DNA from: UMGS946 sp048421225
Lineage (GTDB): Bacteria; Bacillota; Clostridia; Christensenellales; CAG-138
Assembly (NCBI GenBank): GCA_048421225.1
Contig: DBFNRV010000141.1
Coordinates: 1-7,050, forward strand
DNA length: 7,050 nucleotides
Direction: 5' to 3'
The notes under the pieces were generated by a model, which was not told where the DNA came from, did not search any database, and saw only the letters and a program-made list of their open reading frames with translations. Both the position numbers and the translations under genes were made by a program. Below, in pieces: positions 1 through 6,492 of this stretch (the stretch's first letter is position 1; every line of letters starts with the position of its first letter).

Positions 1-117
1 AGGAATGGTATCCCCATGATATTTCTGCCCCTCCATCCACAAGCCAACAAGGTTGCTACCGTCGCAGGCAAGCGTAATCATGCCTATGGGTGAGGGCAAT
101 GTCGCCGAATAATACAT
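1..117 (-). CDS. ogt: Methylated-DNA--protein-cysteine methyltransferase, N-terminal part (runs off left edge)
   Basis: Only the first 39 codons are in the window; the gene continues past base 1. Family members remove alkyl groups from O6-alkylguanine in DNA by transferring them irreversibly to a cysteine in a C-terminal PCHR-type motif, which lies outside the window. The visible part is the N-terminal ribonuclease-like domain. It begins MYYSATLPSPIGMITLA and contains CDGSNLVGLWMEGQKY, a close match to the usual Ogt pattern of SPIG, then LT(L/I)A, then L.GLW.EGQK. The start at 117 is set by an excellent AAGGAGG site 7 bases upstream and by the family N-terminus. The frame is intact as far as it can be read, in contrast to the broken Ada/AlkA-type gene just upstream on the same strand, whose last stop is 42 bases away. 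The two were probably co-transcribed. Confidence 0.9.
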   Translation of the reverse strand, partial: MYYSATLPSPIGMITLACDGSNLVGLWMEGQKYHGDTIP

Positions 118-124
118 TTGTCTT

Positions 125-131
125 CCTCCTT
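125..131 (-). promoter_or_regulatory. Ribosome binding site of ogt
   Basis: On the minus strand this reads AAGGAGG, a near-perfect Shine-Dalgarno sequence 7 bases before the ATG at 117. It fixes the ogt start and shows that ogt can be translated independently of the ruined upstream gene. Confidence 0.85.
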
Positions 132-159
132 GTAATGGTAAAATAGGCCAACGATTCGT

Positions 160-893
160 TTAAAACGTTCTTCTGAGACCTATAGGCTTATAGCATCTCC
201 ATAGCTGTGAAATGGAATGCCCCGTTTCCTTACCGAATACACCATTATTGGAGTGGCTATAGTAGACGGTGCTTACATATGCACAGCGCATTTTGTGGAT
301 ACAAAATGAAAGTATGCGTACGGTTTGGTGATATAATAATTTATCGTCGTGTCTTCTCCTCTCGTTGATCTGTTTGCGTAAAGCAGTGGACAATAAATAT
401 TAATTCTTGAAAACGTCGTTAAAACGGCGCAGAATGCCCAAATATACAGCCAGCGCAAGGTCAAGTACCCAGTAAATTTGTATCCGAAAGCAGGTTTTTG
501 GCAAGCAGAAATCGGCATGTTTATAAGTATTGAACGGGAGAGACGCTACATTCATTTGCGAACACCCGCCTCAAATGCCGGTCAGCACAGCCAAGTCTAT
601 CTACAATTTCGTCGGGGGTTAACCTCCTACAAATTTTCTTCCAGCATCGCTCGCATTACAAGCCAAATTAGCGGTAGTGTCCATGGTTGAACTACAGTGA
701 GTAAGCTCCGGTCTGCAAAGCAAGTGGGGATGGAATCCAGCCTGTTTCGCATCTGTCGCTGTCGCTTTATAATAAAACGTGCGGGTTTCCGGCTTCGGCT
801 GTCCTGCTCGGCATACATCTAGATCCCCGTGAACGATATACCAACAAAAAAAGCCTCCTTAACAGCAACGTTAGTATTATCGCTTGTTGCCAT
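160..893 (-). pseudogene. alkA: Decayed Ada/AlkA-type gene: Ada zinc domain, AraC-type HTH and AlkA N-domain remnant
   Basis: Pieces in several minus-strand frames line up with bifunctional Ada-domain/AraC-HTH/3-methyladenine glycosylase proteins. (A) From the ATG at 893, the product has FFVGISFTGI and then TAG at 819-821. (B) Another frame, about 813 to 619, gives VCRAGQPKPETRTFYY, GFHPHLLCRPEL and a TAA at 619-621. (C) From 613 in a third frame come DEIVDRLGCADRHLRRVF and SVSPVQYL, a TAA at 521-523 where the family has Gln (CAA to TAA), then FLLAKNLLSDT and a TGA at 461-463. (D) A frame shifted by one extra T gives LALAVYLGILRRFNDVFKN, a TAA at 400-402, and TALRKQINERRRHDDK, ending at 160. 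The Ada zinc site is also damaged: one Cys is missing before VC, and the Cys of the usual F.PC..C motif is His. The helix-hairpin-helix glycosylase domain, roughly the last 200 residues in intact relatives, is absent. Intact homologues are about twice this span. The product cannot be functional as read. Confidence 0.85.
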
Positions 894-900
894 TCTATTA

Positions 901-907
901 CTTCCTT
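901..907 (-). promoter_or_regulatory. Ribosome binding site of the Ada/AlkA-type pseudogene
   Basis: On the minus strand this reads AAGGAAG, 7 bases before the ATG at 893. It supports 893 as the ancestral start: 13 residues separate that Met from the conserved FFVG of the Ada domain, a normal N-terminal length for the family. The signal has survived while the reading frame has not. Confidence 0.55.
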
Positions 908-922
908 GGTTGATCCGCCTTC

Positions 923-933
923 ATTATACCATA
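923..933 (-). promoter_or_regulatory. Extended -10 promoter for the alkylation-repair locus
   Basis: On the minus strand this reads TATGGTATAAT: a perfect TATAAT preceded by the TRTGN extension typical of Gram-positive vegetative promoters. No good -35 hexamer sits 17 bases upstream (TAAGAT). Transcription would start near 916, giving a leader of about 23 bases before the ATG at 893. The promoter could still drive ogt by read-through across the pseudogene. Confidence 0.6.
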
Positions 934-1586
934 CATAGCTGAAAGATCTTACCGCATTCGAACATGTATTTTCATATTTATCCTTGTTACAAAAAGTCAT
1001 ACAATTTCCCCATTGAAAATTGTGATAAAATCCTTGTCCAGCCACTAGTGAGTTCCCTATCTCCAGCCTGCCATCGTGCTTTTCGCAGAGTATTAGACAA
1101 ATATGAAATCGAGGCAAAATGTGATATTCACCCTTTCCCACTTGAGCGTTGTACTATGGAACATCGGCCTTTATTAAATCCTTTTTGAAAAAGCCCCGTC
1201 CAGCGTGTTAACTGTAAACGTGCAAAGCTAATCGAATTACCCATCGTTTACAAAAACCCGAATCATTGCCGAGGGATCAATATCAATCGTTTTTATACGA
1301 TATCGGACATAAAGGCACAGGTTAAACTGCCGGTAGACACCTGGCTGTCACTGTTATTAAACGCTTATTGCTTTACTTGTAGTCGTAGCAGGGGCATTAT
1401 CCACTTTGTCCAGTTGGATTTCGAACGCGGGATCCACGGGCACGGCGTTCGTCTGCTCATATTTAGTCAAGTTCTGTTGAGGGCCATCAAAACTCATTGT
1501 AGAAATTAACTCGCTAATACTTACAGTCTTTAGAATTACGAATTACACTAATACTGTACCAGTCGTAGGCTTAAAGGTGCTTTTTG
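934..1586. other. Intergenic stretch between the divergent promoters, no supportable gene
   Basis: About 650 bases separate the minus-strand repair promoter from the plus-strand response-regulator promoter. The plus frame from 964 is open to a TGA at 1186-1188 and then open again to a TAA at 1507-1509. The second part has no ATG and no ribosome binding site, and the translation has odd composition and resembles nothing I know. A minus-strand frame in exact antiparallel register (1357-1497) is more protein-like and is listed separately. I see no rRNA, tRNA, insertion-sequence ends, direct-repeat array or convincing terminator. The stretch may hold further eroded genes. Confidence 0.5.
1357..1497 (-). 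other. Short minus-strand reading frame, possible remnant of an unrecognised gene
   Basis: The frame runs from an ATG at 1497 to tandem TAA codons ending at 1357 and encodes 46 residues. The same frame stays open upstream of the ATG for another 16 codons, to a TAA. The product is hydrophilic and acidic, with segments such as QQNLTKYEQTNAVPVDPAF and EIQLDKVDN, and its composition resembles real protein more than translated noise. Skipping one base at the stops extends it with NNSDSQVSTGSLTCAF, which would fit a frameshifted relic. No ribosome binding site precedes the ATG. I do not recognise the family, and chance is a real alternative. Confidence 0.2.
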
Positions 1587-1594
1587 GCTATGGT

Positions 1595-1605
1595 TGTGGT
1601 ATAAT
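1595..1605 (+). promoter_or_regulatory. Extended -10 promoter of the two-component/lipoprotein run
   Basis: The sequence reads TGTGGTATAAT, a perfect TATAAT with a TRTGN extension. The hexamer 17 bases upstream (GTGCTT) is a poor -35, so the extended -10 probably carries recognition. Transcription would start near 1612, leaving a leader of about 28 bases before the ATG at 1640. It is the only strong promoter-like site seen for the downstream genes. Confidence 0.65.
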
Positions 1606-1625
1606 ATACACTAAAGCGGAAGGTC

Positions 1626-1634
1626 AGGAAGGTG
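1626..1634 (+). promoter_or_regulatory. Ribosome binding site deciding the response-regulator start
   Basis: AGGAAGGTG lies 5 bases before the ATG at 1640. An in-frame GTG at 1577 would add 21 residues, but those codons contain the -10 promoter and precede the conserved receiver-domain start, so 1640 is preferred. Confidence 0.75.
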
Positions 1635-1639
1635 TACAT

Positions 1640-2323
1640 ATGGCAAAACGGATTTTACTGGTTGACGATGAGCCTTTAATCTTAAAGGGTTTAAAATTTT
1701 CGCTTAACCAGGATGGATATGATACGGATACGGCCACGGACGGCGATCAGGCCCTTGAAATGGCTTCAAATAATGACTATGATATAGTGCTTTTGGACGT
1801 TATGTTGCCAGGGCTATCTGGCATAGAGGTTTGCCAGAGGATTAGGGAGAAGAGTGACGTGCCCATAATTATGCTGACGGCCAAGGGCGAGGATATGGAT
1901 AAAATACTTGGCCTTGAATACGGCGCCGACGATTACATGACAAAGCCGTTCAATATACTTGAAGTTAAGGCCAGAATAAAGACAATCCTGCGTAGAGCCG
2001 GCAGCAAGAGTGACGAACATAAAGCCATAACCAGCGAACATGGCATTACTATAAATACTGAAAGCCGCGGCGTTATCGTTGGGGATAACTCCGTTAACCT
2101 TACTGTAAAGGAATTTGATCTCTTAAACCTGTTTATGAATAATCCCGATAGGGTATACAGCCGTGAAGAACTGCTCGATCTTGTTTGGGGTGAGGATTAC
2201 GTAGGGGATTTGCGCACTGTGGATGTTCATATTAGACGGCTGAGGGAAAAAATAGAGAAAAATCCTAATAAACCGGAATGCATAATGACTAAATGGGGTG
2301 TAGGATACTATTTTGCGGGTTAA
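1640..2323 (+). CDS. OmpR/PhoB-family response regulator
   Basis: The gene encodes a 227-residue cytoplasmic transcription factor switched on by phosphorylation, almost certainly by the kinase encoded next to it. The receiver domain (about 1-120) starts MAKRILLVDDEP and has all key residues: the acidic pair Asp9-Asp10, phosphoacceptor Asp53 in LLDVMLPGLSG, Thr80 in MLTAK, and Lys102 in the MTKPF motif. The DNA-binding winged helix (about 128-226) shows LTVKEFDLLNLF, YSREELLDLVW, the recognition-helix region TVDVHIRRLREKIE, and the terminal GVGYYF wing. Length and domain order are standard. The stop overlaps the kinase start by 11 bases, so the two are translationally coupled. The target regulon cannot be read from the sequence. 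WalR-, PhoP- and MtrA-like regulators all share this architecture, so I give no symbol. Confidence 0.95.
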   Translation: MAKRILLVDDEPLILKGLKFSLNQDGYDTDTATDGDQALEMASNNDYDIVLLDVMLPGLSGIEVCQRIREKSDVPIIMLTAKGEDMDKILGLEYGADDYMTKPFNILEVKARIKTILRRAGSKSDEHKAITSEHGITINTESRGVIVGDNSVNLTVKEFDLLNLFMNNPDRVYSREELLDLVWGEDYVGDLRTVDVHIRRLREKIEKNPNKPECIMTKWGVGYYFAG

Positions 2324-3788
2324 AAAATTCTTTGGATCTATACGGTTGAGAATGGTGGCGATATACTTTTGCGTCACCTTTCTTGCCATGCTTGTAATAG
2401 GAGTAATTATATCCAATATAATGGAATCCTTCTTGGTTAGCCAGCGTGTGGAAGCACAATCTGGTGAAACGAGGAGGGTTGCGCTTGAAATTGCTCCGTT
2501 GTTCAATGAGCACAATGCAGATAAACTTTATAGCCTCATTTTAGAAAAAGCTTCCGAACTAGATGGCCGATTCCTTATACTTGACAACTACGCCGTAGTT
2601 CAGGCGGATTCGGCGTCCGCTTATAACGGGATGTTGCTGCCGTACCACGAGGTTCGCGAAGTGCTGCATGGGACATCCGATGGCGCTTACGGGTTTCACC
2701 GTATTGATCAAAACAAATCTTTAGACGCACAGACCGGCGCAGGCACGGGCATTGGCCAGATTTGGACCGTTTATTACACTGCCCCAATCATAAACGATGG
2801 AATATATTTAGGCGCGGTCCTGTTTTCAACCGAAATTCAAGATGTACATGACGGAATAACTGACATAATAAGGCGCATAACCGCTGTTTTCTTTATAACT
2901 GTTATTGCGATGGGTATAATAACCTTTATCCTTTCAGGATTATTAACAAGGCCGATTGTTGATCTTACAGGCGTAATAAGAAGAATGGGTACCCAGGGTT
3001 TTGGGGCTAGGGTAAAGGTTAAGGATGGAAGTGTAGGAGAGGTTGCAGAGCTGTCAAGAGCATTTAACCGCATGAGTGAACAAATTGAGGATCATGACAG
3101 GGTAAGGGATGAGTTTGTATCCAATGCCTCACATGAGTTGAAAACCCCTCTTTCTGCTATGAAGGTCCTTTCTGAATCAATATTATATGAAAACGATCCC
3201 GACCCAATGGTAATGCGTGAGTTCTTTTCAGATGTAAACAGCGAGGTGGACCGGCTTACAGGAATAATTAACGACCTTTTAAGCCTCGTAAGGGAGGAAA
3301 GAGGAAGGGCCGAGCTAAACATATCAGATGTAAGGCTAGATGAACTGGCGCTTAGGGTAGTAAAAAGGCTTATGCCTCTATGCCAGCAAAAGGGATTAAA
3401 ACTGGAAACCCATATAAGTCCGGTTCTTCTTGAAGCGGATTCCGAACGGCTTGAACAGGTCGTATCCAATTTGGTTGATAACGCAATAAAATATACTGAC
3501 ACAGGAAAAATTGTAGTAGCGGTAAAACAAGAAGGCGAAAATGCGGTTCTTATAATCCAGGATACGGGAATAGGCATACCGAAGGACGCGCAGCAAAGGC
3601 TTTTTGAAAGGTTTTATAGGGTAGATAAGGCAAGGTCTAGAGGAACGGGAGGAACGGGGCTTGGCTTGGCCATAGTTGAAAGGATCGTCTCTATGCATAA
3701 CGGCTACATCAGGCTTAAGAGCGAACCCGCTAAGGGAAGTGTCTTTACCCTCTACCTTCCTATGCGCCACTCGGAGGAAGTAAAATGA
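2313..3788 (+). CDS. Membrane sensor histidine kinase (HAMP, HisKA, HATPase)
   Basis: The gene encodes a 491-residue two-pass membrane kinase partnered with the upstream regulator. A basic N-terminus precedes TM1 (about 14-36). An external sensor region follows (about 37-186), with a PAS/Cache-like look (DGRFLILDNYAVVQADS, then a YTAPI segment). TM2 spans about 189-211 and a HAMP linker about 211-263. HisKA holds phospho-acceptor His274 in NASHELKTPLSAMK. The ATPase domain has the N box (NLVDNAIKY, 386-394), G1 (DTGIGI, 417-422), F box (FERF, 431-434) and G2 (GTGGTGLGL, 444-452). All catalytic motifs are intact. The start is TTG at 2313, with TAGGAT about 7 bases upstream and a typical basic pre-TM sequence. 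The alternative ATG at 2352 would remove that basic segment and has no ribosome site. Domain layout is like WalK/PhoR/MtrB. The signal sensed is unknown; the downstream lipoproteins are candidate partners on the same membrane face. Confidence 0.95.
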   Translation: MRVKKFFGSIRLRMVAIYFCVTFLAMLVIGVIISNIMESFLVSQRVEAQSGETRRVALEIAPLFNEHNADKLYSLILEKASELDGRFLILDNYAVVQADSASAYNGMLLPYHEVREVLHGTSDGAYGFHRIDQNKSLDAQTGAGTGIGQIWTVYYTAPIINDGIYLGAVLFSTEIQDVHDGITDIIRRITAVFFITVIAMGIITFILSGLLTRPIVDLTGVIRRMGTQGFGARVKVKDGSVGEVAELSRAFNRMSEQIEDHDRVRDEFVSNASHELKTPLSAMKVLSESILYENDPDPMVMREFFSDVNSEVDRLTGIINDLLSLVREERGRAELNISDVRLDELALRVVKRLMPLCQQKGLKLETHISPVLLEADSERLEQVVSNLVDNAIKYTDTGKIVVAVKQEGENAVLIIQDTGIGIPKDAQQRLFERFYRVDKARSRGTGGTGLGLAIVERIVSMHNGYIRLKSEPAKGSVFTLYLPMRHSEEVK

Positions 3789-4804
3789 GGCGAAATTATA
3801 TATCTATACTTATAACAATGCTTGTGTGTGTTTTCCTTATTTCTGGGTGCTTCGCAAAGATAAGGGAAATAGAAAATGATGTTGCCCTTCCTCAAATTGA
3901 TCCGGAAGAGGGTGTGACAAGGCAAGTTCAAGGCAGTTTATATTATAGTCTTATTGACAGAGAAGACGTGATAAGGATCAATAGCACAATATATGTAAAA
4001 TCGTATGAAACCGTGGAAAATGCTGTCTTAAGGGTACTGTCTCAAACGCCGGAGGAGCATTCGGATTTGGTTGTAAGCGACATTCCCAAAGGAACGGAGG
4101 CAATAAGCTCGCAACGTGAAGGCAGCATTTTATATCTTACTTTGTCTAAGGAGTTTCTGGACAAAGCTGAACTGGAAAGCAGGCGGCAGGAAATAGAGGC
4201 GGAAAAGGACAGGCTGAGACCCAGCGAGTATGAATCCATACTAAACGCGCTGGATAAAGAGTATTTCAAGTCGATACGGTTAAGCGTATATTCAATAGTG
4301 AACTCCATGTTAAGCGTTACAGACGTTGACAGAATTCAGCTTTTGGTAGATAAAAACGGTACTGGCGAGGGCGTTAGGCCCACTTTATACGAGGTCGGGC
4401 TTTCAGATGACATTGAAAGCGGGGAACTAGTTGAGCCAATGCCGTTAGTAACCAGTCAAGCCGCAACCCCCGTTACCATTGTGGAGCTTTTACTGAACCG
4501 CTTGATTATGGAAGATTATGAAAGGGCCTATGATTACATTGTGTCTGTCGGTACAAATAATGAATACAAGCCCGATTTGGATGACTTTGTGAATGAGCTT
4601 AGCTCGTTATGCAAAATTACTGAATATGATATGCAGGGATATGCTCAGAACCCAAACGGCGAAGCTATAGTGCGGCTTAGGCTTGTTATAGAAAGGGAGG
4701 AAGGGATACCAGAAATCATATATAACGGTGAGTTGATCCTGCTTGAGGAAAGCGGAATATATCTCGTTGATTATATTACTTTCTTGGATGTATTGAGGCG
4801 ATAG
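3785..4804 (+). CDS. Lipoprotein with one GerMN domain and an NTF2-like C-terminal domain
   Basis: The product has 339 residues. A lipoprotein signal peptide ends at a canonical lipobox (LISGC), so Cys22 should be lipid-modified and the protein anchored to the outer face of the membrane. Residues about 50-192 resemble a GerMN domain: SLYYSLIDRE, ENAVLRVLSQTP, DIPKGTEAIS, LYLTLSKEFLD, and the closing helix-strand SVYSIVNSMLSVTDVDRIQ followed by LLVD. A charged helical insertion at about 126-160 lengthens the domain. Residues about 229-337 (LLLNRLIMEDYERAYDYI and onward) look like an NTF2-like/DUF4878 fold. GerMN domains occur in spore-germination protein GerM and in actinobacterial LpqB. The start overlaps the kinase stop as ATGA and has GGAGGA just upstream, so expression is coupled to the sensor pair. 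A regulatory role on the kinase is inferred. The GerMN assignment rests on pattern, not a profile search. Confidence 0.8.
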   Translation: MRRNYISILITMLVCVFLISGCFAKIREIENDVALPQIDPEEGVTRQVQGSLYYSLIDREDVIRINSTIYVKSYETVENAVLRVLSQTPEEHSDLVVSDIPKGTEAISSQREGSILYLTLSKEFLDKAELESRRQEIEAEKDRLRPSEYESILNALDKEYFKSIRLSVYSIVNSMLSVTDVDRIQLLVDKNGTGEGVRPTLYEVGLSDDIESGELVEPMPLVTSQAATPVTIVELLLNRLIMEDYERAYDYIVSVGTNNEYKPDLDDFVNELSSLCKITEYDMQGYAQNPNGEAIVRLRLVIEREEGIPEIIYNGELILLEESGIYLVDYITFLDVLRR

Positions 4805-4806
4805 CT

Positions 4807-6225
4807 ATGAGGAAGATAAGCGTATTCTGTGTCCTGCTATGCATTCTTTTAGCCGCAGGAGGTATCGGATGTGTAAGACGCGCTGAGGAAGTCCCGCCGC
4901 TTCAGGAAACTGGATTTGAGCTTCCAATGCCTATTACAGCACCGGTTGGGTTTGACGTTACCCTTTACTTTGTTGACGAAAATAGCGGAGATCTAGTAGG
5001 GGAGGAACATAGCCTAACCTATGGAAACGGGGTTTCAAAATTTGAGTCCGCGTTAAATGGATTAGCTTCGGAGCCTACCGAGGACGGAAGAATCACCATT
5101 GTCGCCGACGGAATGAAGTTAGACAGGGTTATTCTTTTAGACGGCGTATGCAACGTGTATTATATTGGAGAACATACGGCGACAGAGGAAGAATGGCTAA
5201 AGCTGAGAGCTGCTGTTGCCTCCACGGTTTTCAGCGTTGATTCTGGGATTGAGGCCGTCAACGTATATTTAAATGGTAAGGAGCCAGGATGCGAGGGCGA
5301 AGCACTGGGGGCAATAAAAAAACCGCCTAAGCTGTCTAATATTCTAAAATCGGCCTTTGAATTTCAGAGCAATGCAACACTATATTATGCTGACTATTCG
5401 AGTGGAGCCACGATGCTTATCGCAAGCAATTACACGCTGGATACTTCAAGAAGAATGAAGGCTGACGACTACGCACGCCTTATAATTGAAGCGCTCAAAT
5501 CCGATCCGAACGGAAATACGGGACTATACGCTCCTATACCACAGTCAGTTGCGTTTGAAAAAGCAAGTATTAAAGGCATTGCAAACGATGAGTATATAAT
5601 GGAATTGACTCTGATTAACCAGGGATCAAAAGACATTGACTATGAGATTATATGTTCGGCGCTAACCCTTTCAATAACGGGATATATACCCAATATATCT
5701 GGGGTGAGAGTGTACATTAGAGATAACGGCGCGCTAGAGTCCCTGCCTGAAAACGGGAGTTATACCGCTGAAAATTTTGACGGTCTTATTGGCCGCCGCA
5801 TCCGTTTAGTATACACTGAAGATAACGCATCAGTAATGCATAAGCATACGCGATCCGTTCACTATACGCTTGCGGATGATTATAGGCGCTTGCTTGAACT
5901 TCTTATAGGAATTATTTCAACGTCTAATTCTGACTTTGAAATATTAAGACCCTCGGATTTGCGGGCCATATACATCAGCGGAGGCTGTGCCGTTGTTGAT
6001 TGGCAGTACGGACTCAGTGATAAACTTAATTCTATGCTCGACAGCGAAGCTGTTGATTCAGAGCGGCGGATACAACTATTTATCTATAGCGTTGTAAATA
6101 CCCTGTGTGAAATACCAGGCGTAAACCATGTGTGGATGACTGAAGCTGGGGACAGGATGGGCAATATAGGTAATCTGTATCTGGGCAACGCGTTTATAAA
6201 AAACCCAGGATTGGTTTCACAGTAA
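4807..6225 (+). CDS. Lipoprotein with three GerMN-like modules
   Basis: The product has 472 residues. The signal peptide ends LLAAGGIGC, with Cys22 as the probable lipidation site; glycine at -3 makes the lipobox slightly unusual. Three consecutive modules share the same outline: an opening strand LY or VY, a middle helix, and a closing helix followed by a GV..V strand. Module 1 (about 51-156) runs from VTLYFVDENSGDLVGEEHSL to IEAVNVYLNG. Module 2 (about 190-305) runs from ATLYYADYSSG to ISGVRVYIRDNG. Module 3 (about 331-447) is the clearest GerMN, with IRLVYTEDNASVM, CAVVDWQYGLSDKL and SVVNTLCEIPGVNHVWM. The gene begins 2 bases after the previous stop with GAGG 8 bases upstream, so both lipoproteins are made with the sensor pair. 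GerM-type proteins usually carry one or two such domains. A spore or envelope role is possible but unproven. Confidence 0.8.
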   Translation: MRKISVFCVLLCILLAAGGIGCVRRAEEVPPLQETGFELPMPITAPVGFDVTLYFVDENSGDLVGEEHSLTYGNGVSKFESALNGLASEPTEDGRITIVADGMKLDRVILLDGVCNVYYIGEHTATEEEWLKLRAAVASTVFSVDSGIEAVNVYLNGKEPGCEGEALGAIKKPPKLSNILKSAFEFQSNATLYYADYSSGATMLIASNYTLDTSRRMKADDYARLIIEALKSDPNGNTGLYAPIPQSVAFEKASIKGIANDEYIMELTLINQGSKDIDYEIICSALTLSITGYIPNISGVRVYIRDNGALESLPENGSYTAENFDGLIGRRIRLVYTEDNASVMHKHTRSVHYTLADDYRRLLELLIGIISTSNSDFEILRPSDLRAIYISGGCAVVDWQYGLSDKLNSMLDSEAVDSERRIQLFIYSVVNTLCEIPGVNHVWMTEAGDRMGNIGNLYLGNAFIKNPGLVSQ

Positions 6226-6260
6226 ATAAGGTACAATATCATTATGAAAGTCCGGCAGGG

Positions 6261-6277
6261 CTATAAAATTTTTATAG
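6261..6277. repeat. Perfect 8-base-arm inverted repeat before the HMA gene
   Basis: CTATAAAATTTTTATAG is a perfect palindrome around one central T, ending 14 bases before the ATG at 6292 and just upstream of its GAGG site. It could be an operator or a weak AU hairpin near the ribosome site. It has no GC stem, so it is not an intrinsic terminator. It does not match the TACA..TGTA boxes of CopY-type copper repressors. Low-complexity AT sequence could produce it by chance. Confidence 0.45.
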
Positions 6278-6291
6278 AAGAGGATAGTAAC

Positions 6292-6492
6292 ATGAAGTAC
6301 TTAATAACTATTGACGGAATGGGATGCGGGCACTGTGTAGCACGCGTAACGGCTGCGCTGAATGATGCTGGGGCATCGATTGAAAGCGTTAAGATAGGGT
6401 CGGCTGTCGCGGATTTCTCAGGAGACGTTGACAGCATAAAAGCGGCGATTGAAGAAATCGGGTTTGATGTAATATCAATAGAGGCGAAGTAG
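6292..6492 (+). CDS. Small heavy-metal-associated (HMA) domain protein, CopZ-like
   Basis: The product is a 66-residue cytoplasmic protein consisting of one ferredoxin-like HMA domain. The metal site is GMGCGHC, a standard M-x-C-x-x-C motif (Met10, Cys12, Cys15), in which the two cysteines bind soft metals such as Cu(I). The rest follows the family pattern: CVARVTAALNDAG, VKIGSAVADFSG, and IKAAIEEIGFDV. The chosen start has GAGG 8 bases upstream and gives the usual short N-terminus before the first strand. An in-frame ATG at 6244 would add 16 residues (MKVRQGYKIFIEEDSN) with a poorer, more distant ribosome site, and its coding would contain the palindrome. It lies 66 bases after the lipoprotein stop and 3 bases before mnmA. 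No copper ATPase or CsoR/CopY regulator is in view, so a copper chaperone role is inferred only from the family. Confidence 0.9.
   Translation: MKYLITIDGMGCGHCVARVTAALNDAGASIESVKIGSAVADFSGDVDSIKAAIEEIGFDVISIEAK

Noticed and set aside
478..690. 70-residue plus-strand frame
   Set aside because: It lies opposite the Ada/AlkA-type remnant, which explains the sequence, and its product resembles no known protein.
627..818. 63-residue minus-strand frame beginning MYAEQDSRSRK
   Set aside because: It is out of frame with the recognisable VCRAGQPKPE / LLCRPEL Ada remnant over the same bases.
767..1141. 124-residue minus-strand frame
   Set aside because: It crosses the repair promoter and start region, shows no family signature, and is in a different frame from the FFVGISFTGI remnant.
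964..1188. 74-residue plus-strand frame beginning MYFHIYPCYKK
   Set aside because: No ribosome binding site, unusual composition and no recognisable motif; more likely chance or part of an eroded stretch.
1181..1193. CTTTTTGAAAAAG palindrome as a terminator
   Set aside because: The stem is A/T only apart from its end pairs, with a one-base loop and no downstream T run; it is not a credible intrinsic terminator.
1613..1620. AAAGCGGA resembling the E. coli Ada box
   Set aside because: It lies in the leader of the response regulator, not before the repair genes, and a match this short is expected by chance.
1577..1639. Upstream GTG start for the response regulator adding 21 residues
   Set aside because: These codons contain the TGTGGTATAAT promoter and lie before the conserved receiver start; the ATG at 1640 has a proper ribosome binding site.
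3092..3577. 161-residue minus-strand frame opposite the kinase
   Set aside because: It is a shadow of the HisKA/HATPase coding region, with Ser-rich nonsense composition and no start signals.
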